This document shows, piece after piece, positions 48,605 through 58,583 of a DNA stretch of 64,000 nucleotides. The notes beneath the pieces are model-generated. The model was not told the origin of the DNA, did no database searches, and saw nothing but the letters and a program-made list of their open reading frames with translations. How positions within the stretch are numbered: position 1 is the stretch's first letter; the number at the start of each line of letters is the position of its first letter. Made by a program: the position numbers and the translations under genes. The stretch comes from Colwellia psychrerythraea 34H (lineage in GTDB: Bacteria; Pseudomonadota; Gammaproteobacteria; Enterobacterales; Alteromonadaceae): NCBI RefSeq assembly GCF_000012325.1, contig NC_003910.7, positions 3,100,001-3,164,000 on the forward strand, in the 5' to 3' direction.

Positions 48605-49499
48605 GAAATTTATTTACGCGTGGATCAGTCAAAAATTCATGGGTGGATGCAGCAGTTACAATTCATTAGAAACTCGCAAGGGCTGCCGCTCTAAAGAACA
48701 GGCGCGCGATGTCTTTTCAAAAGGCAGTATTCCTCATGCCCAGGGTAAAATATTCTTTAACCCTTGGGTTGCTCATCAATTTGCTAAAGAACATGGATTT
48801 CCATTAGTTATTAAACCCAATGTAAGTGGTTTCTCTCGTGGCAGTCATTTTCCTATTACTAGCTATGGACAATTATACAAGGCCATTTTTTTGGCTAAAC
48901 TGTGGTGGCCAACAACAGTGGTTGAGCAGTATTTACAAGGGAAAAACTACCGTGTGGTAGTCATTAAAGGCCAAGTAATGTCGGTGATTGAACGTTTTGC
49001 TCCCTTTGTTATGGGCGACGGAAAAACGACAATTCATCAACTTATTGATCAAGAAAATGTAGTGCGTGAATCAATGAAGCTGTTTCCGTGTATTTCACAC
49101 CTTAAGAAAAATGCCATCACAGTTAAGTTTTTGAAGAAACAAAACTTAACGTTAGACGACATTCCTGCTGAAGGTGAAGTGATCACTTTGTTTTATCGTA
49201 TTTCATTAGCACCAGGTGGTGTTGTTAAAACGATTGATAAAACAACTATATCGATGAAAAACACAGCGTTATTTTTAAAAGTACTAGACTTGTTTGACGC
49301 CAATATATTAGGCATTGATGTTATTTTTGAACACGACATTACCAAAGATTATAGCGATCAAAAATGCATATTTTTAGAAGTGAACTCACGACCTTATTTA
49401 AAAATGCATGATTACCCTCGTTTTGGTAAGAAAGAAGATTTAACACCCTATTTTAAGCAGCTTGAACAGCTTGATATTAGTCAGGCAGATATTTTCTAA
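48591..49499 (+). CDS. ATP-grasp family protein 2 (cyanophycin-synthetase-like)
   Basis: A 302-residue ATP-grasp protein resembling the ATP-grasp module of cyanophycin synthetase and related ligases. FPLVIKPNVSGFSRGSHF holds the ATP-binding Lys, RVVVIKGQVMSVIER the adjoining strand, APGGVVKTIDKT the loop, and FLEVNSRPYLKMHDYP the E-x-N metal site. It lacks the amino-acid-activating Mur-ligase half of cyanophycin synthetase, so it is not that enzyme. GAGG is seven bases before the ATG at 48591. Its stop codon overlaps the start of the MFS gene (TAATG). Confidence 0.8.
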   Translation: MKAIKKFIYAWISQKFMGGCSSYNSLETRKGCRSKEQARDVFSKGSIPHAQGKIFFNPWVAHQFAKEHGFPLVIKPNVSGFSRGSHFPITSYGQLYKAIFLAKLWWPTTVVEQYLQGKNYRVVVIKGQVMSVIERFAPFVMGDGKTTIHQLIDQENVVRESMKLFPCISHLKKNAITVKFLKKQNLTLDDIPAEGEVITLFYRISLAPGGVVKTIDKTTISMKNTALFLKVLDLFDANILGIDVIFEHDITKDYSDQKCIFLEVNSRPYLKMHDYPRFGKKEDLTPYFKQLEQLDISQADIF

Positions 49500-50698
49500 T
49501 GACGGGAGTTGCTCGGTTATTTTATCGCTTTGCTGGTATTCATTCACTATTAATAGGTTTGTTACCGTTTTTCATTCCCGTTTTGTTATGGCAACAAGGT
49601 TATCGATTAACTGAAGTTAGTGCATTTATAGCACTGACGGGTGTTGGTTTTATGATAGCCCTTATGGGCTGGAAAGCACTATATGATCGCCGCCATTGGC
49701 GCACTATTTTAATTGCTTCTTTTGTGGCTGAATTAGCTTTAGTTGCTAGTTTAATCCTAATAATCTTTTTAATAGAATCCAGCGTTACAGTATTTGTATT
49801 AGCAGCTTTGGTTAACGGTATTTACAATTGTTTTTATTGGATCACCCAACGTACTTTATTTAGTGCTATGACCCAATCTAAAACCGGCAGCCAAGCAGAA
49901 AATAAAACAGGAAAACAATTCGGTAACTTTCAGATTGTTATCGTTATATTTTTAAAAATAGGCATATTAATGGGCGGGTATTTTCTCGCACAGCAACAAA
50001 CACTGTGGTTATTGGTTATTAGTACCTTACTCTCAGTAGCGGCATATTATGGCTTATGTAAACAGGCTAAATATAACGAGAGTCAACTAACGCCAATTGA
50101 TAACGCTGCCATAATCGATTGGCGACAAAAAGTAGTCTTTACCATCGATGGTGTTTTTCTATTTTGTGAGAGTTATTTCTGGGTATTAACGCTATTTTTC
50201 ATCACGGACAACAATGTAATGGATCTGGGTTTGTTGGTGGTTGGATTGACGGTTGTATTAAGTATCATTTTTTGGGGAATTAAAAATACCATAGATAAGT
50301 TAAATCAACGCTACGTGTTCTACTCAGCCATCGTGTTATATGCCGTATCCTGGGTTATTAGAGGCAGTGTTACCAGCCTCACCGAACACTATGTTTTGTT
50401 GGCGAGCATTATTGTTATTGCCTTTTTAACCACTTTTTTTAGGTTGAGTTTTAACAAACAGTTTTTTGATGATGCTAATGCACAGCAACCCTTAGCATTT
50501 ATCATAAAGAAAAGTTATTTGTCTCAAAGAGGGCTTGTGGTGTTTTTTACGCTGTTGTCATTGGTTTTAATGATAATGGGTGAATCGGATAATACCTTAG
50601 CTTTATTTTATTGGTGTTTAGCGCCAATAGCAGTGTTGTATGGGATGTATCCCTTACGACATCAAACACATTTGCAGTCGGAATTGAATAATGAATAA
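49499..50698 (+). CDS. MFS transporter (candidate exporter)
   Basis: A 399-residue integral membrane protein with about 12 hydrophobic segments and a central loop near residues 185-205. The substrate is unknown. It overlaps the ATP-grasp gene before it and the DinB-fold gene after it by one to eight bases, so it is translated with them. Its place after two ligases suggests export of their product, which is an inference. Confidence 0.8.
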   Translation: MTGVARLFYRFAGIHSLLIGLLPFFIPVLLWQQGYRLTEVSAFIALTGVGFMIALMGWKALYDRRHWRTILIASFVAELALVASLILIIFLIESSVTVFVLAALVNGIYNCFYWITQRTLFSAMTQSKTGSQAENKTGKQFGNFQIVIVIFLKIGILMGGYFLAQQQTLWLLVISTLLSVAAYYGLCKQAKYNESQLTPIDNAAIIDWRQKVVFTIDGVFLFCESYFWVLTLFFITDNNVMDLGLLVVGLTVVLSIIFWGIKNTIDKLNQRYVFYSAIVLYAVSWVIRGSVTSLTEHYVLLASIIVIAFLTTFFRLSFNKQFFDDANAQQPLAFIIKKSYLSQRGLVVFFTLLSLVLMIMGESDNTLALFYWCLAPIAVLYGMYPLRHQTHLQSELNNE

Positions 50699-51227
50699 AA
50701 TAATTAACGGTAGCATCGAATCATTAGACCAAATGATAGACTTTATCACGGGCCTTAGCGATGAAACCTATATGATGGCGCCTAAGCCTTTATTTAATAG
50801 CTCAATTGGCCAACATTTACGTCATATTCTCGACGTTTATATGGCATTAATGAGCAGTGACAATTTAGAAAAAATTAATTACGATATCCGCCGCAGAGGC
50901 TTAGCGCTTGAGACTGTTCGAAGTGAAGGCCTTATTGAATTAAACGTGATACACCAGTGGCTTATGACATTCGATGCAGACTTGCTGACCTTGCCAACTA
51001 CCGTTCAAAGTGAAGTATCAGTGTGTAGTGAGCAATCAGCACAAATGGCATCATCCATGGGACGTGAATTATGCTTTGCCTCAAGTCATTTAACGCACCA
51101 TTTAGCGCTGATGGCAGCTATTGCAAAGTTTTTAGGGCATGACGTTAACAATGAATTTGGCGTGGCACCAACCACTGCCACTTTTTTGCGTAGCCAACAG
51201 CAAAAGAGTGATACATGTGCACCGTAA
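50691..51227 (+). CDS. DinB-fold protein
   Basis: A 178-residue four-helix bundle of the DinB superfamily. Three metal-binding His are in place: SIGQHLRHIL (about residue 42-45) and SSHLTHHLAL (about 130-135). Such proteins include thiol-dependent S-transferases and isomerases. It overlaps both neighbours in the operon. No DNA-damage role should be assumed from the name. Confidence 0.82.
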   Translation: MNKIINGSIESLDQMIDFITGLSDETYMMAPKPLFNSSIGQHLRHILDVYMALMSSDNLEKINYDIRRRGLALETVRSEGLIELNVIHQWLMTFDADLLTLPTTVQSEVSVCSEQSAQMASSMGRELCFASSHLTHHLALMAAIAKFLGHDVNNEFGVAPTTATFLRSQQQKSDTCAP

Positions 51228-51922
51228 GTTGGCTGGTTGATAACAATGATTATCATGTATTTTTTAACCGCGACGAACAACGAAGTCGCAGCTTGGCCAT
51301 AGCACCTAAGCCATTAAGCATAAATAATACCTCAACCTTAATGCCGATTGATCCCGATGGAAATGGCACTTGGATAAGCACTAATGAGTTTGGCTTAAGT
51401 TTATGCCTGTTAAATTATTATCAAGGTATTAAACCTCAAGGCGCTTTGATCAGCCGTGGACTATTAGTGAAAACCTTGTCAGCGAAAAAAACGCTACAAG
51501 AGGCGCATCAAGCACTGTCGCAGTCAACACTTAATGATTATGCATCATTTAGCTTATTAGCCTTTGGTTTCGATGCTAGTGGCCAATTTGTGCAACAAAC
51601 GTGGCAATGGAATGGCGAGCAGTTAACTAAAATAGAACTAAACAGTCCTTTTACTTCCTCATCGGTTGAATTTGAACATGTCAGTACGTCTCGACTAGCC
51701 CTCGCAAACCGAATGCCCATGAGGAGTGTTGCTGACTTAGCAATTTATCATCAAAGCCATCAACCTGACAAAAGTCATTTGTCTGCTTGTATGCACCGCA
51801 CCGATGCAAAAAGCGTTAGTTTTAGTCATATTCATGTCAGCCAACAGCAAAGTTTTTTTCATTATAAAAACGCATCACCCTGCTCTAGCCAACCATTTGA
51901 AACCTCTGAACTAGCTCGTTAA
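51215..51922 (+). CDS. NRDE/TANGO2 family protein
   Basis: A 235-residue protein of the NRDE family. It begins MCTVSW, leaving Cys2 at the N terminus after Met removal, as in Ntn-type acyltransferases, and has the family-naming NRDE at residues 18-21. DPDGNGTWISTNEFG follows. Family members have been tied to heme handling in eukaryotes; bacterial function is unsettled. It is the last gene of the operon and is followed by hairpins before ppsA. Confidence 0.88.
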   Translation: MCTVSWLVDNNDYHVFFNRDEQRSRSLAIAPKPLSINNTSTLMPIDPDGNGTWISTNEFGLSLCLLNYYQGIKPQGALISRGLLVKTLSAKKTLQEAHQALSQSTLNDYASFSLLAFGFDASGQFVQQTWQWNGEQLTKIELNSPFTSSSVEFEHVSTSRLALANRMPMRSVADLAIYHQSHQPDKSHLSACMHRTDAKSVSFSHIHVSQQQSFFHYKNASPCSSQPFETSELAR

Positions 51923-52016
51923 CAACGCTAAAGTACAAGATTAGTTTGTGTTCATGACTTGCCTGCCAAATCCAAATCTCTTAACTCATATCCCATAACT
52001 CATGATCTATAGACAT

Positions 52017-52056
52017 AAAAAAACACGTTACTCCAAAGAAGTTAACGTGCTTTTTA
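52017..52056. terminator. Terminator, convergent
   Basis: AAACACGTTA and TAACGTGCTTTTT form a stem with T runs on both strands. It lies between the NRDE gene and ppsA and can serve both. Confidence 0.75.
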
Positions 52057-52061
52057 GGTCA

Positions 52062-52093
52062 TCAGAAAAGTATTAGCCATAATACTTTTCTGA
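52062..52093. terminator. Perfect hairpin beside ppsA
   Basis: TCAGAAAAGTATTA and its exact complement, 14 bp, around GCCA, followed by CTTTTATT. It is close to the end of ppsA and may be a second terminator. Confidence 0.65.
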
Positions 52094-52124
52094 CTTTTAT
52101 TACTAAATGATAACTTACGGCTTA

Positions 52125-54512
52125 TTAGCTTTTTTTCGCTAACTGCTCTGCAAGGTATAACCATGTTGGTAATACGGTATCTGGGTTTAACGAGACACTA
52201 TCAATGCCCTGCTCTACTAACCAAGCAGCAAAGTCTTCATGATCTGAAGGTCCTTGACCACAAATACCAACGTATTTACCACGTGCTTTACAGGCTTTTA
52301 TCGCCATCGCTAGTAATATTTTTATCGCTGGGTCACGCTCATCAAATAAATGCGCGATTAAACCTGAGTCTCTATCTAAACCAAGCGTTAGCTGAGTTAA
52401 ATCGTTTGAACCAATAGAGAATCCATCAAAATAATCAAGGAACTGATCAGCTAATAGCGCGTTTGATGGTAATTCACACATCATAATAATGCGTAAACCA
52501 TTCTCGCCACGTTTTAAACCATGCTCAGCTAAAATATCAATAACGGCTGCGGCTTCACCTAACGTACGAACAAACGGGATCATTACTTCAACATTCGTTA
52601 AATCCATGTCGTTACGAACACGTTTTATCGCTTCACATTCAAGGGCAAAACAATCTCTAAAATCTTTAGAGATATAACGCGCAGCACCACGATAACCAAT
52701 CATAGGATTTTCTTCATGTGGTTCAAACGCTTCGCCGCCAACAAGGTTAGCGTACTCATTTGATTTGAAATCAGACATACGCACAATCACTTTCTCTGGT
52801 GAGTATGCTGCTGCTAACGTAGAAATACCTTCAGTTAGCTTAGCAATATAAAACTCAACAGGGCTTTCGTAACCCACGATAATATCATTAATTTCATCTT
52901 GTAATTCAGCAGGCTGAGTATCGAAATTAAGCAGTGCTTTAGGGTGAATACCAATCATTTTATTGATAATAAATTCTAAGCGCGCTAAACCAATACCAGC
53001 ATGAGGTAAACGGGCAAAAGCAAAAGCTCTGTCTGGGTTACCAACATTCATCATGATTTTAAGTGGTAACTCTGGCATATCATTAATTTCAGACGTTTTC
53101 ACATCGTAATCTAGTTTGCCACGGTAAATAAAACCGGTATCACCTTCAGCACACGAAACTGTTATGTTATCGCCGGCTTTAATAAGCTCAGTCGCATTAC
53201 CACAACCAACAACCGCAGGAATACCCATTTCACGTGCAATGATAGCAGCATGACAAGTTCTTCCGCCGCGATTAGTCACAATCGCTGAGGCGCGTTTCAT
53301 GATAGGCTCCCAATCAGGGTCAGTCATATCAGTAACTAATACATCACCCGGTAGGATTTTGTCCATTTCAGCCAGTGACGATAAAACTTTCGCTTCACCG
53401 CTACCAATTTTATGACCAATTGAACGTCCTTCACAAACCACTTCTAAGTTGTTATCAGCTTTTAATTGGAACTGTTCCATTACATTGGCATTTTCACGAC
53501 TTCTCACCGTTTCAGGACGTGCTTGAACAATATATAGCTTGCCATCTAAGCCATCTTTGGCCCATTCAATATCCATTGGATGGCCGTAATGGTTTTCAAT
53601 AATTACTGCTTGTTTAGCTAGTTCTTCAACTTCAGCATCGGTTAATGAAAAACGGTTAGAGTCAGCTTCATCAATATCAACAATTTCAACTTGCTTAGAA
53701 TGTTCTTGGCTATCTGAGTACACCATTTTAATAGCTTTGCTACCAATATTACGACGTACTACTGCAGGTTTTCCTTTAGCCAATGTTGGTTTATGAACAT
53801 AAAACTCATCAGGGTTTACCGCGCCCTGCACCACCATTTCACCTAAGCCAAAACTTGAGGTGATGAAAACAACTTGGTCAAAACCAGATTCAGTATCAAT
53901 AGAGAACATAACACCTGAAGCCGAAATATCACTACGCACCATTTGCTGAATACCAGCAGATAACGCAACACCGCGATGGTCATAGCCTTGATGAACACGG
54001 TATGAAATAGCACGGTCATTAAACAATGAAGCAAATACATGCTTAATAGCAACCATCACTGAATCAAAACCACGAACATTTAAAAAGGTTTCTTGTTGGC
54101 CGGCAAAAGAAGCATCTGGCATATCTTCTGCTGTGGCAGAAGAACGTACCGCAAAAGAAGCATCGTCTGAGAAGTCACCGGCAAGTTGTGCGTAAGCCGC
54201 TTCAATATCAGTCTGCATTTGAGGAAGAAATGGCGTATCAATAATCCATTGACGAATAATAGCACCACATTTGCCAAGCGCACTAATATCGTCTACATCT
54301 AAATCATCAAGGAGTTGGTAAATTTTTTCATTAATACCGCTTTGTTCTAAAAATTCATTAAATGCAAATGACGTAGTCGCAAACCCAGTAGGGACTTGCA
54401 CGCCAACATTAGCTAAGTTCGAAATCATTTCACCAAGCGATGCATTTTTACCACCTACGCGGTCTACATCGTTCATGCCTAAGCTTTGATACCAAAGAAC
54501 ATTTTCTTGCAC
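52125..54512 (-). CDS. ppsA: Phosphoenolpyruvate synthase
   Basis: PpsA makes PEP from pyruvate with ATP, releasing AMP and phosphate, at the start of gluconeogenesis. The 795-residue protein has the ATP-grasp-like N domain (to about 345), the phosphohistidine domain with the catalytic His in [21 protein letters not shown] (about 425), and the C-terminal PEP-binding barrel ending in [10 protein letters not shown]. It is divergent from ppsR, the usual pairing, but the intergenic region is enlarged to about 590 bp by MITE insertions. Confidence 0.98.
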   Translation of the reverse strand: MQENVLWYQSLGMNDVDRVGGKNASLGEMISNLANVGVQVPTGFATTSFAFNEFLEQSGINEKIYQLLDDLDVDDISALGKCGAIIRQWIIDTPFLPQMQTDIEAAYAQLAGDFSDDASFAVRSSATAEDMPDASFAGQQETFLNVRGFDSVMVAIKHVFASLFNDRAISYRVHQGYDHRGVALSAGIQQMVRSDISASGVMFSIDTESGFDQVVFITSSFGLGEMVVQGAVNPDEFYVHKPTLAKGKPAVVRRNIGSKAIKMVYSDSQEHSKQVEIVDIDEADSNRFSLTDAEVEELAKQAVIIENHYGHPMDIEWAKDGLDGKLYIVQARPETVRSRENANVMEQFQLKADNNLEVVCEGRSIGHKIGSGEAKVLSSLAEMDKILPGDVLVTDMTDPDWEPIMKRASAIVTNRGGRTCHAAIIAREMGIPAVVGCGNATELIKAGDNITVSCAEGDTGFIYRGKLDYDVKTSEINDMPELPLKIMMNVGNPDRAFAFARLPHAGIGLARLEFIINKMIGIHPKALLNFDTQPAELQDEINDIIVGYESPVEFYIAKLTEGISTLAAAYSPEKVIVRMSDFKSNEYANLVGGEAFEPHEENPMIGYRGAARYISKDFRDCFALECEAIKRVRNDMDLTNVEVMIPFVRTLGEAAAVIDILAEHGLKRGENGLRIIMMCELPSNALLADQFLDYFDGFSIGSNDLTQLTLGLDRDSGLIAHLFDERDPAIKILLAMAIKACKARGKYVGICGQGPSDHEDFAAWLVEQGIDSVSLNPDTVLPTWLYLAEQLAKKS

Positions 54513-54638
54513 GTCACTTCTCCAATTAAAAAATAAATTTGATTATTTGTTTATCTATTTATTTGTCGCTGAATACATTCTACACTGCCAGTTGTACAAA
54601 CTAAAAGACAAAATAAAATATAACTTAAAAGTTTTCAT

Positions 54639-55060
54639 TATACCCTTCACCAATCAAGATGTAGGTTCCAGAGTGCTTGAGCTATTTCAATTTATGGCGC
54701 TGTGATGAAATAATGGTTATTGCATTGTATACCCGCTCCACTTGAAGATGCGAGTTTGAGGGTGACTGAGCGATTCATGATCAAGACGCATCTTTTTATT
54801 AAGGGTTGTTCCCTTAAAAATAGATGCAACGAAGCGCATGATTTGCTCAGACATCCCCAAAGGGCTGGTTTAGAAACGCTTTATGCTACGTTATTGATTT
54901 TGAGAAGGGAACAACCATTCTCTTCAATCAATGCCTTGCCTAAAGGCGTTTATAATTCCAGCTGAATCCTGCATCTTCAAGTGGAACGGGTATATATCAC
55001 AGCAACAATGAAGTGATGTTGCTCAAATGTTTCGTCGATGGGTTTAAAACGTTCAAAACA
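54639..55060. repeat. MITE-like repeat, copy 2, interrupted
   Basis: The left end TATACCCTTCACCAATCAAG and the right block AAGTGATGTTGCTCAA...TCGATGGGTTTAAAA match copy 1 at 46028-46337. The middle is split by another element at 54728-54994. The exact right end is not clear. Confidence 0.65.
54728..54994. repeat. MITE nested inside copy 2
   Basis: About 267 bp with inverted ends TATACCCGCTCCACTTGAAG and CTTCAAGTGGAACGGGTATA. An inner pair GGTTGTTCCCTT (54804-54815) and AAGGGAACAACC (54905-54916) adds a second stem. It encodes no transposase; the 81-codon frame inside is not a gene. Confidence 0.8.
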
Positions 55061-55103
55061 ACACCAATACTTATAAATAACGATTCAATAAGAAGAATTA
55101 ATT

Positions 55104-55913
55104 ATGCGATCAGCTTTTTACATTTCGGATGGTACCGCCATAACTTCAGAAGTTTTTGGTCACGCACTACTATCACTTTTCCCTACTGAATTTGAGCACC
55201 ATACCATTTCGTTTATCGAAACCACTGAGAAAGCGCTCGCTGCAAAAGAGCGGATTAACAAAGCAACCAGCCGCGGTGGTAAACCTGCGTTAGTGTTTCA
55301 TACCTTTGTAAATAATGAGAACCGTGAAATTATTGAGAGCTGTGATGCCGTCCTGTATAATTTTTTAGAACCGTTTGTTGCCCCACTTGAAAAAGAGTTA
55401 GCGATAAAAGCTAAACCTACAACCCATAGAACCCACAGCATTCACGAAAAGAGCTACGATTACCGAATTGAAGCGGTGAACTATGCGTTAACTAATGATG
55501 ACGGTTCAAACGTCACCAACTATGAGGAAGCAGATGTTATATTGGTAGGGGTTTCACGCTCAGGTAAAACACCAAGTTCACTCTATTTAGCACTGCAATA
55601 TGGCATCAAAGCAGCAAACTATCCGTTTACCGACGATGATATGGAAGAACTTAAAATCCCTTCCTTTTTAAAGCCTTTTCATAAAAAGTTATTCGGGTTA
55701 ACCATAGATGCACAGCGCTTAATTGATATTAGAGATGGCCGAATGGCTAACAGTAAATATTCCTCAGCAAGGCAATGTCGTATGGAAGTGAGAGAAGTAG
55801 AAAAACTCTATAAAAATGAGCAGATACCTTTCATCAATACCACCAAGCTTTCCGTAGAAGAAATAACCGCTAAGATACTGACTGAAACAGGCTTACAGCG
55901 TTACAAATATTAA
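55104..55913 (+). CDS. ppsR: PEP synthetase regulatory protein (bifunctional kinase/pyrophosphorylase)
   Basis: PpsR switches PpsA off by ADP-dependent phosphorylation and back on by phosphate-dependent dephosphorylation. The 269-residue protein (DUF299) has the P-loop GVSRSGKTPSSLYLA at about residue 152 and the C-terminal YSSARQCRMEVREVE. It is divergent from ppsA. AGAAGAATTAATT precedes the ATG. Confidence 0.97.
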   Translation: MRSAFYISDGTAITSEVFGHALLSLFPTEFEHHTISFIETTEKALAAKERINKATSRGGKPALVFHTFVNNENREIIESCDAVLYNFLEPFVAPLEKELAIKAKPTTHRTHSIHEKSYDYRIEAVNYALTNDDGSNVTNYEEADVILVGVSRSGKTPSSLYLALQYGIKAANYPFTDDDMEELKIPSFLKPFHKKLFGLTIDAQRLIDIRDGRMANSKYSSARQCRMEVREVEKLYKNEQIPFINTTKLSVEEITAKILTETGLQRYKY

Positions 55914-56126
55914 ATTAAATAACGAATAACAGTCTTATATCAATTTATCGATGAGTTATTCAGCTTTTATTACTTCTAATGAGTAATAACAGTTCACATT
56001 AGCGACTAATTTAGCTATGTTATCGCGCATAAATTACTTTATGTATGCGCGATATACGCGGCCTTCTGTTAACCTTTAAAGAAGCCAAAGTAAACCAAAC
56101 TTAATCTAACGATATATTAGAATTTC

Positions 56127-57179
56127 ATGACCATTAAAACTGATGAATTACGCACCACGCTAATTGAAAATTTAGTCTCCCCTGCACAGCTTGCTGAAGA
56201 AATTCCTTTAAGTACGGCAACTGCAGATTTTATTATGCAAAGCCGCAAAGAAATTGAAGCGGTCATTAGTGGTGAAGACAAGCGTTTATTAGTCATTATC
56301 GGCCCTTGCTCTATTCACGACACCACAGCTGCAATTGATTACGCTAAAAAACTCACCGTATTACGTGACAAGTATAAAAATGAATTACTCATTGTTATGC
56401 GCGTTTACTTTGAAAAACCACGTACTACCGTTGGTTGGAAAGGTTTAATTAGCGATCCTGATTTAGACAAGTCATTTCATGTTGCCAAAGGGTTAAAACT
56501 TGCCCGTAACTTATTAGTCGAAATTAATGACTTAGGACTACCTGCAGGTACTGAATTTTTAGATATGGTTACCGGTCAGTATATTTCTGATTTAATCAGC
56601 TGGGGCGCTATTGGTGCGCGTACAACTGAAAGCCAAGTTCACCGAGAATTAGCTTCTGCGCTGTCTTGCCCAGTTGGCTTTAAAAATGGTACTGACGGTA
56701 ATGTTAAAATTGCCCTTGACGCTATTCAAGCTTCAAGCGTTCCACACGTATTATATTCTCCGGATAAAAGTGGTCAAATGTGTATTTACCAAACCCATGG
56801 TAATCCATTTGCTCATGTAATTTTACGTGGTGGCAAAGTACCTAATTATCATGCTGCTGATATTAAAGATACTCGCCAGAGACTTGAAAAAGCATCATTA
56901 CCGCAAAGTATTATGGTTGATTGTAGCCATGGTAATAGCTATAAAGATCACAATAAACAAATTGATGTTGCGCGCTCTATTGCTGATCAGATAAGCCAAG
57001 GTGAAGACAGCCTTTTTGGTGTCATGATTGAAAGCTTTATTGAAGAAGGTAATCAAGCAGTAAAGGCTGGTACGCCGTTAACCTACGGAAAAAGTATTAC
57101 TGATGCTTGTATTGATTTAACTGTCAGTGACACTATATTAGCGTTATTGGCTGATTCGGTGAAAACACGTTTCGAATAA
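56127..57179 (+). CDS. 3-deoxy-7-phosphoheptulonate synthase (class I DAHP synthase)
   Basis: It condenses PEP and erythrose-4-phosphate, the first step of the shikimate pathway. At 350 residues it is the AroF/AroG/AroH type. Visible signatures: VIIGPCSIHD (metal-binding Cys, about 61), MRVYFEKPRTTVGWKGLI, GARTTESQVHRELAS and MVDCSHGNSYKDH (His). Which aromatic amino acid inhibits it cannot be told from sequence by eye. It is adjacent to the PEP-forming ppsA/ppsR pair; co-regulation is not shown. Confidence 0.95.
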   Translation: MTIKTDELRTTLIENLVSPAQLAEEIPLSTATADFIMQSRKEIEAVISGEDKRLLVIIGPCSIHDTTAAIDYAKKLTVLRDKYKNELLIVMRVYFEKPRTTVGWKGLISDPDLDKSFHVAKGLKLARNLLVEINDLGLPAGTEFLDMVTGQYISDLISWGAIGARTTESQVHRELASALSCPVGFKNGTDGNVKIALDAIQASSVPHVLYSPDKSGQMCIYQTHGNPFAHVILRGGKVPNYHAADIKDTRQRLEKASLPQSIMVDCSHGNSYKDHNKQIDVARSIADQISQGEDSLFGVMIESFIEEGNQAVKAGTPLTYGKSITDACIDLTVSDTILALLADSVKTRFE

Positions 57180-57207
57180 ATGTAAATCAGTTTACCTTTA
57201 TTCAAAT

Positions 57208-57240
57208 AAAAAACCTTAGCCAAAAGCTAAGGTTTTTTTA
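57208..57240. terminator. Terminator after DAHP synthase
   Basis: AAAAACCTTAGC and GCTAAGGTTTTTTT around CAAAA, a strong stem with A and T runs. Confidence 0.88.
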
Positions 57241-57345
57241 TTGTGGTGTTTCTTTATTATGGTGATATGCGGTGATAAAAGATCGCACTCATCTATTGCT
57301 GTTAACAGAAAAGATTAACTAATAGCTAAAGCTAGGCGGACAGAT

Positions 57346-57813
57346 TTATATTTTTTCTAATAAACCATCACTTGCTGCTTCCACTAGATCTAGCACATAA
57401 TCAAAACCTTTAGCGCCGCCATAATACGGATCTGGCACCTGATCTTCTTCATGTTCGCTAGCAAAATTTAGCATTAGCTGTATTTTGTCATGCATCGCTG
57501 GTGGCGCTACTTTTTTTAGCTCTTCAACGTTGTCATAGTCCATTGCTAGAATAAGGTCAAAGTCGGTAAAATCTTGCACCGTCACTTTACGTGCTTTAAT
57601 GCCATCAAAAGAATAACCGCGCGCAACGCCCGCTTTTTGAGCGCGATGATCAGGTTTTTGTTTCGCATGTGCACCCACAGTACCCGCAGAATCAACTTTT
57701 AATGCCAAACCTTTTGCTTGCATTTTATGTCTAAAAACAGCTTCAGCACTGGGTGAACGACAGATATTGCCCATACACACAAACAAAATACTACTTATAT
57801 CTTTATAATTCAT
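57346..57813 (-). CDS. Low-molecular-weight protein tyrosine phosphatase
   Basis: A 155-residue cytoplasmic phosphatase. The P-loop CMGNICRS is near the N terminus (Cys and Arg catalytic), and the general-acid Asp is in VPDPYYGG near residue 130. The ATG at 57813 gives the normal family length; the frame extends to 57846. There is no exopolysaccharide gene beside it, so it is probably a stand-alone housekeeping member. Confidence 0.9.
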   Translation of the reverse strand: MNYKDISSILFVCMGNICRSPSAEAVFRHKMQAKGLALKVDSAGTVGAHAKQKPDHRAQKAGVARGYSFDGIKARKVTVQDFTDFDLILAMDYDNVEELKKVAPPAMHDKIQLMLNFASEHEEDQVPDPYYGGAKGFDYVLDLVEAASDGLLEKI

Positions 57814-58090
57814 AAACTTATATACCAATTTCCATGTATTTAACATGTGATTCTTTAGTGTTTACACGCTAACAAAATCAATGACTTATGTTTTATTTTG
57901 TATTTTTTATGAAACTATTTTGAGCTGTTTTAATAAAAAGGTAAAGGATAATTTTCTGTAGATAGTTACTTTACATCAAACTAAAGTAATTAATTAAAAC
58001 CAACGAACAAAATTATTAGTCATTAAAATGAAATTAGACTAGTTTTAGATTGGCATAGTCTGACTGGCTTATTATAAAGTTACCTGCACT

Positions 58091-58104
58091 GTCACCTAGG
58101 TGAC
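58091..58104. promoter_or_regulatory. Palindromic operator-like site
   Basis: GTCACCTAGGTGAC is a perfect 14-base palindrome 58 bases before the remnant gene at 58162. A second inverted repeat AGTCCAAT/ATTGGACT spans 58129-58156. Both probably belonged to the promoter of the original acyl-CoA dehydrogenase. Otherwise nothing is seen in 57847-58161. Confidence 0.4.
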
Positions 58105-58161
58105 ACCTTTTACTCGTCATTATTATACAGTCCAATTATGATTTTTTGATTGGACTATATT

Positions 58162-58515
58162 ATGTCAGCACCTATTCTTAACCGCTGCGATATTGAGTTT
58201 TTCCTTGACGAGATGTTTGACGTGGAATCGTTAACTAATCGTGAGAAATACCAAGATCATGACCGAACGACTATCAATGGTGCAATAGACACCGCTCAAT
58301 CGATAACTGACAATAAAGCGGCAATATTACAAAATCATGGCCTATTAACAGTCGGTGAAACGGTCGAGTCAGCCGTGTGGTGGTTTATTGCAATGGAACG
58401 ATGTTCCCAAGCTCAATTATTAGCACAAGCGGCAAAAACACCAAAACTAACATGTCTATCTGCTCTGAGAATGCTACCTTATATCACATTCGAGACATTA
58501 GTACTAAAGGGCTAA
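58162..58515 (+). pseudogene. Chimeric remnant: acyl-CoA dehydrogenase N terminus joined to class II aldolase fragment
   Basis: The first 50 or so residues (SAPILNRCDIEFFLDEMFDV, then REKYQDHDRTT and AIDTAQS) look like the N terminus of an acyl-CoA dehydrogenase. From about residue 52 it reads NKAAILQNHGLLTVGETVES and AVWWFIAMERCSQAQLLAQA, which is a middle piece of a class II aldolase/adducin domain. The two are joined in frame and both are incomplete, ending at the border of cassette array 2. It is open for 117 codons but is unlikely to be functional. Confidence 0.7.
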
Positions 58516-58551
58516 GACTAAATCCGGATTAGAGTTTGTATCGATAACGCC
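58485..58551. repeat. Distal border of cassette array 2
   Basis: The counterpart of 300-365, identical in its first 17 and last 16 bases. It overlaps the last codons of the chimeric remnant. Confidence 0.7.
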
Positions 58552-58573
58552 CAGCTTTAGTCACTAGTTATGC
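58541..58573 (-). repeat. Collapsed attC
   Basis: CGATAACGCC and GTTATGC, the two outer ends of an attC, are only 33 bases apart; the central hairpin is missing. It lies just past the YdeI-like gene. Confidence 0.5.
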
Positions 58574-58583
58574 CGAGTCATAC

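Noticed and set aside
48591..49499. Cyanophycin synthetase
   Set aside because: Only an ATP-grasp module is present; the Mur-ligase-like half and cyanophycin-specific domain are missing.
54720..54965. 81-codon frame in the ppsA/ppsR intergenic region
   Set aside because: It lies entirely within the nested MITE and its codons follow the inverted repeats; such frames recur with repeat copies and are not genes.
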